Shown here piece after piece: positions 62,887 to 64,000 of a stretch of DNA of 64,000 bases. Where the stretch lies: assembly GCF_007050985.1 (NCBI RefSeq), contig NZ_VHSF01000001.1:620001-684000 (forward strand). Reading direction: 5' to 3'. The position numbers and the translations under genes are program-made. The stretch comes from Christiangramia sabulilitoris (lineage in GTDB: Bacteria; Bacteroidota; Bacteroidia; Flavobacteriales; Flavobacteriaceae). Every line of letters begins with the position of its first letter. The first letter of the stretch is position 1. The notes beneath the pieces are model-generated. The model saw only the letters and a program-made list of their open reading frames with translations, was not told where the DNA came from and did no database searches.

Positions 62887-63930
62887 TTCATATATGGTTT
62901 CTATCAAATTGCCCTCCTCGTCATAGTATTCTGTATAATCTAAATTACCTTCCTCGTCGTAATATTCAATTTGTTCACAATATATGTAATCTTCATTTAT
63001 TATATATTTCCAAATTTCTTTCAGGATATCGCCTGGTCTGTAATACTGTTCAATAATTTGATTTTCTGTATACGAACTTATAGTTTTTGAGCCGTTTAGA
63101 TATAAAATTCGCTGTTCTTTATATGCTTCGTTTTCATCGTAAAGTATGGTTCTGCTGCCTGCATTTTCATCTCTCATTCGAAATGTTTCATTTAATCCTT
63201 CTAAAGTATTGTCACCCCTGTAGGTATATTCAACATTGCTAAACAAACCCTCCTCATTATGAAAATCATAGGTTTTAAGATCGCCAGCTTCTGTATATGA
63301 ATAAACCACCATAGCATCCTGGGAATTATTTGGATGATATTCTGTAAAATATTTCGTGACATTGCCATCATCGTCATATTCATAATTCGTAGTCCAAACT
63401 TTAACATTGTCCTCTAAAACCTTACCTAGTTTAGTAACATTGCCCCGGGAATTAAGCTCATCAAAGCTTTGATATCCCTCTCTATCTTCATCTACATCAC
63501 TAATTCTATCTGCTAAAAAATCTTCATTTAAATAAAGCCTGTTCTTTAAAGTATAAGTCCTAGGGAAACCGTAATAATATGTAAATGTTATAATTTCCAA
63601 ATCCATCTCCAGGTTATCCTCAGAATAATTGGAATAATTGATTTGCTTTAAAATCCGGGATGGATATCTTTCATACATGACAGATTTAGACAGTCTGCCT
63701 GTATTATCATATTCATGCCCCCATATCCCGTCCAGGGAAGCAGATCTGTAGGTAATAGTACCATGATCTCTTCCATATAAATTAGTGATTGTCGGTAAAA
63801 AGGCGAGCTCATTAATATCCTGATTTATTAATGGATCCTGCTCGAAAGATTGTGAATTCTTTAGGTCGTCATTAGAACAACCTGATAAGAATAACGTCCC
63901 TGACAAGCCAATAAAAAGATATTGTCTCAT
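62884..63930 (-). CDS. lipoprotein with YD-like repeats
   Basis: A 348-residue lipoprotein; the signal ends in LFLSGC, so Cys18 is lipidated. The mature part is rich in Tyr, Asp, Asn and Glu and carries loose YD/RHS-type or MORN-like repeats, such as YEYDDDGNVTKYFTEY near residue 187 and EYYDEEGNL twice near the C-terminus. These resemble cell-surface beta repeats. The gene stands alone at the window edge with no named partner, and I do not know its function. Its codon use is more AT-rich than that of neighbouring genes. Confidence 0.72.
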   Translation of the reverse strand: MRQYLFIGLSGTLFLSGCSNDDLKNSQSFEQDPLINQDINELAFLPTITNLYGRDHGTITYRSASLDGIWGHEYDNTGRLSKSVMYERYPSRILKQINYSNYSEDNLEMDLEIITFTYYYGFPRTYTLKNRLYLNEDFLADRISDVDEDREGYQSFDELNSRGNVTKLGKVLEDNVKVWTTNYEYDDDGNVTKYFTEYHPNNSQDAMVVYSYTEAGDLKTYDFHNEEGLFSNVEYTYRGDNTLEGLNETFRMRDENAGSRTILYDENEAYKEQRILYLNGSKTISSYTENQIIEQYYRPGDILKEIWKYIINEDYIYCEQIEYYDEEGNLDYTEYYDEEGNLIETIYE

Positions 63931-64000
63931 AATTGAAATTTTGAAAATACTTGTAGGGAAGTCTGGTTAATAGAATATAGACTGAAGATAGTAAAAATTT

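Overview
The window comes from the chromosome of a member of the Bacteroidota, almost certainly family Flavobacteriaceae. A Gramella/Christiangramia-like genus is my guess from gene order and protein style, not something the sequence proves. The signs are a GldI gliding-motility lipoprotein, several Bacteroidota-specific families (DUF5683, DUF3810, WbqC, OstA-like, DUF349), AT-rich leaders without Shine-Dalgarno sites, frequent TTG/GTG starts, -33 TTG / -7 TAnnTTTG promoters, a bacillithiol gene (bshB1), and B12-dependent methylmalonyl-CoA mutase. Nearly all of the window is core chromosome. I see no phage, IS transposase, CRISPR array or defence island.

Layout. 1-3.2 kb: end of a probable mutA, then the methylmalonyl-CoA mutase large subunit and a dienoyl-CoA reductase-like SDR (propionate and fatty-acid metabolism). 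3.3-6.2 kb: exported M16 protease. 6.3-11.5 kb: plus-strand cluster parA-parB-DUF5683-dapB-lepB-wbqC. 11.5-17.8 kb: minus-strand run TPR protein-ribH-small membrane protein-mutL-two rhomboids-EEP hydrolase. 17.9-19.9 kb: recF, lipoprotein, DUF721/DciA-like, small membrane protein. 19.95-20.5 kb: gene-free, with two copies of a palindromic repeat. 20.5-27.6 kb: ndk, PhoD-like lipoprotein, DHH phosphoesterase-gldI-cyclophilin/FKBP fusion, pepD, DUF3810. 27.6-31.9 kb: two amidohydrolase-like proteins, one apparently without catalytic residues. 32.1-38.2 kb: rRNA/tRNA methyltransferase, M48 protease, spoT/rel, fur, purA. 38.3-39.9 kb: two Tat-exported ferritin-like proteins on the minus strand, sitting between purA and ostA. 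40.1-50.4 kb: plus-strand run OstA-like, class III aminotransferase, TPR, DUF368 x2, aroE, DUF349, methyltransferase. 50.4-53.6 kb: minus-strand mazG, tRNA-His, bshB1, and a Cys/Met-metabolism PLP enzyme. 53.7-57.6 kb: alcohol dehydrogenase, PH-domain protein, hutI-hutG. 57.6-64 kb: DUF1622, GNAT, MBL hydrolase lipoprotein, a tiny exported peptide, sucC, lysA, and a YD-like-repeat lipoprotein.

Functionally the window is housekeeping: chromosome segregation and repair (parAB, recF, mutL), nucleotide pools (ndk, purA, mazG), stringent response and metal regulation (spoT/rel, fur), envelope biogenesis and secretion (lepB, OstA-like, DUF368 pair, PPIases, rhomboids), amino-acid metabolism (dapB, lysA, aroE, hutIG, pepD), and TCA/propionate metabolism (sucC, mutB).

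The most unusual features are the duplicated 3' end of tRNA-His with its terminator, the paired palindromic elements at 20.0-20.4 kb with possible relatives elsewhere, a pseudo-amidohydrolase paired with a bi-domain amidohydrolase, tandem DUF368 proteins, Tat-linked ferritin-like twins, and an altered endonuclease motif in MutL. I do not see a clear multi-gene system that is entirely new.
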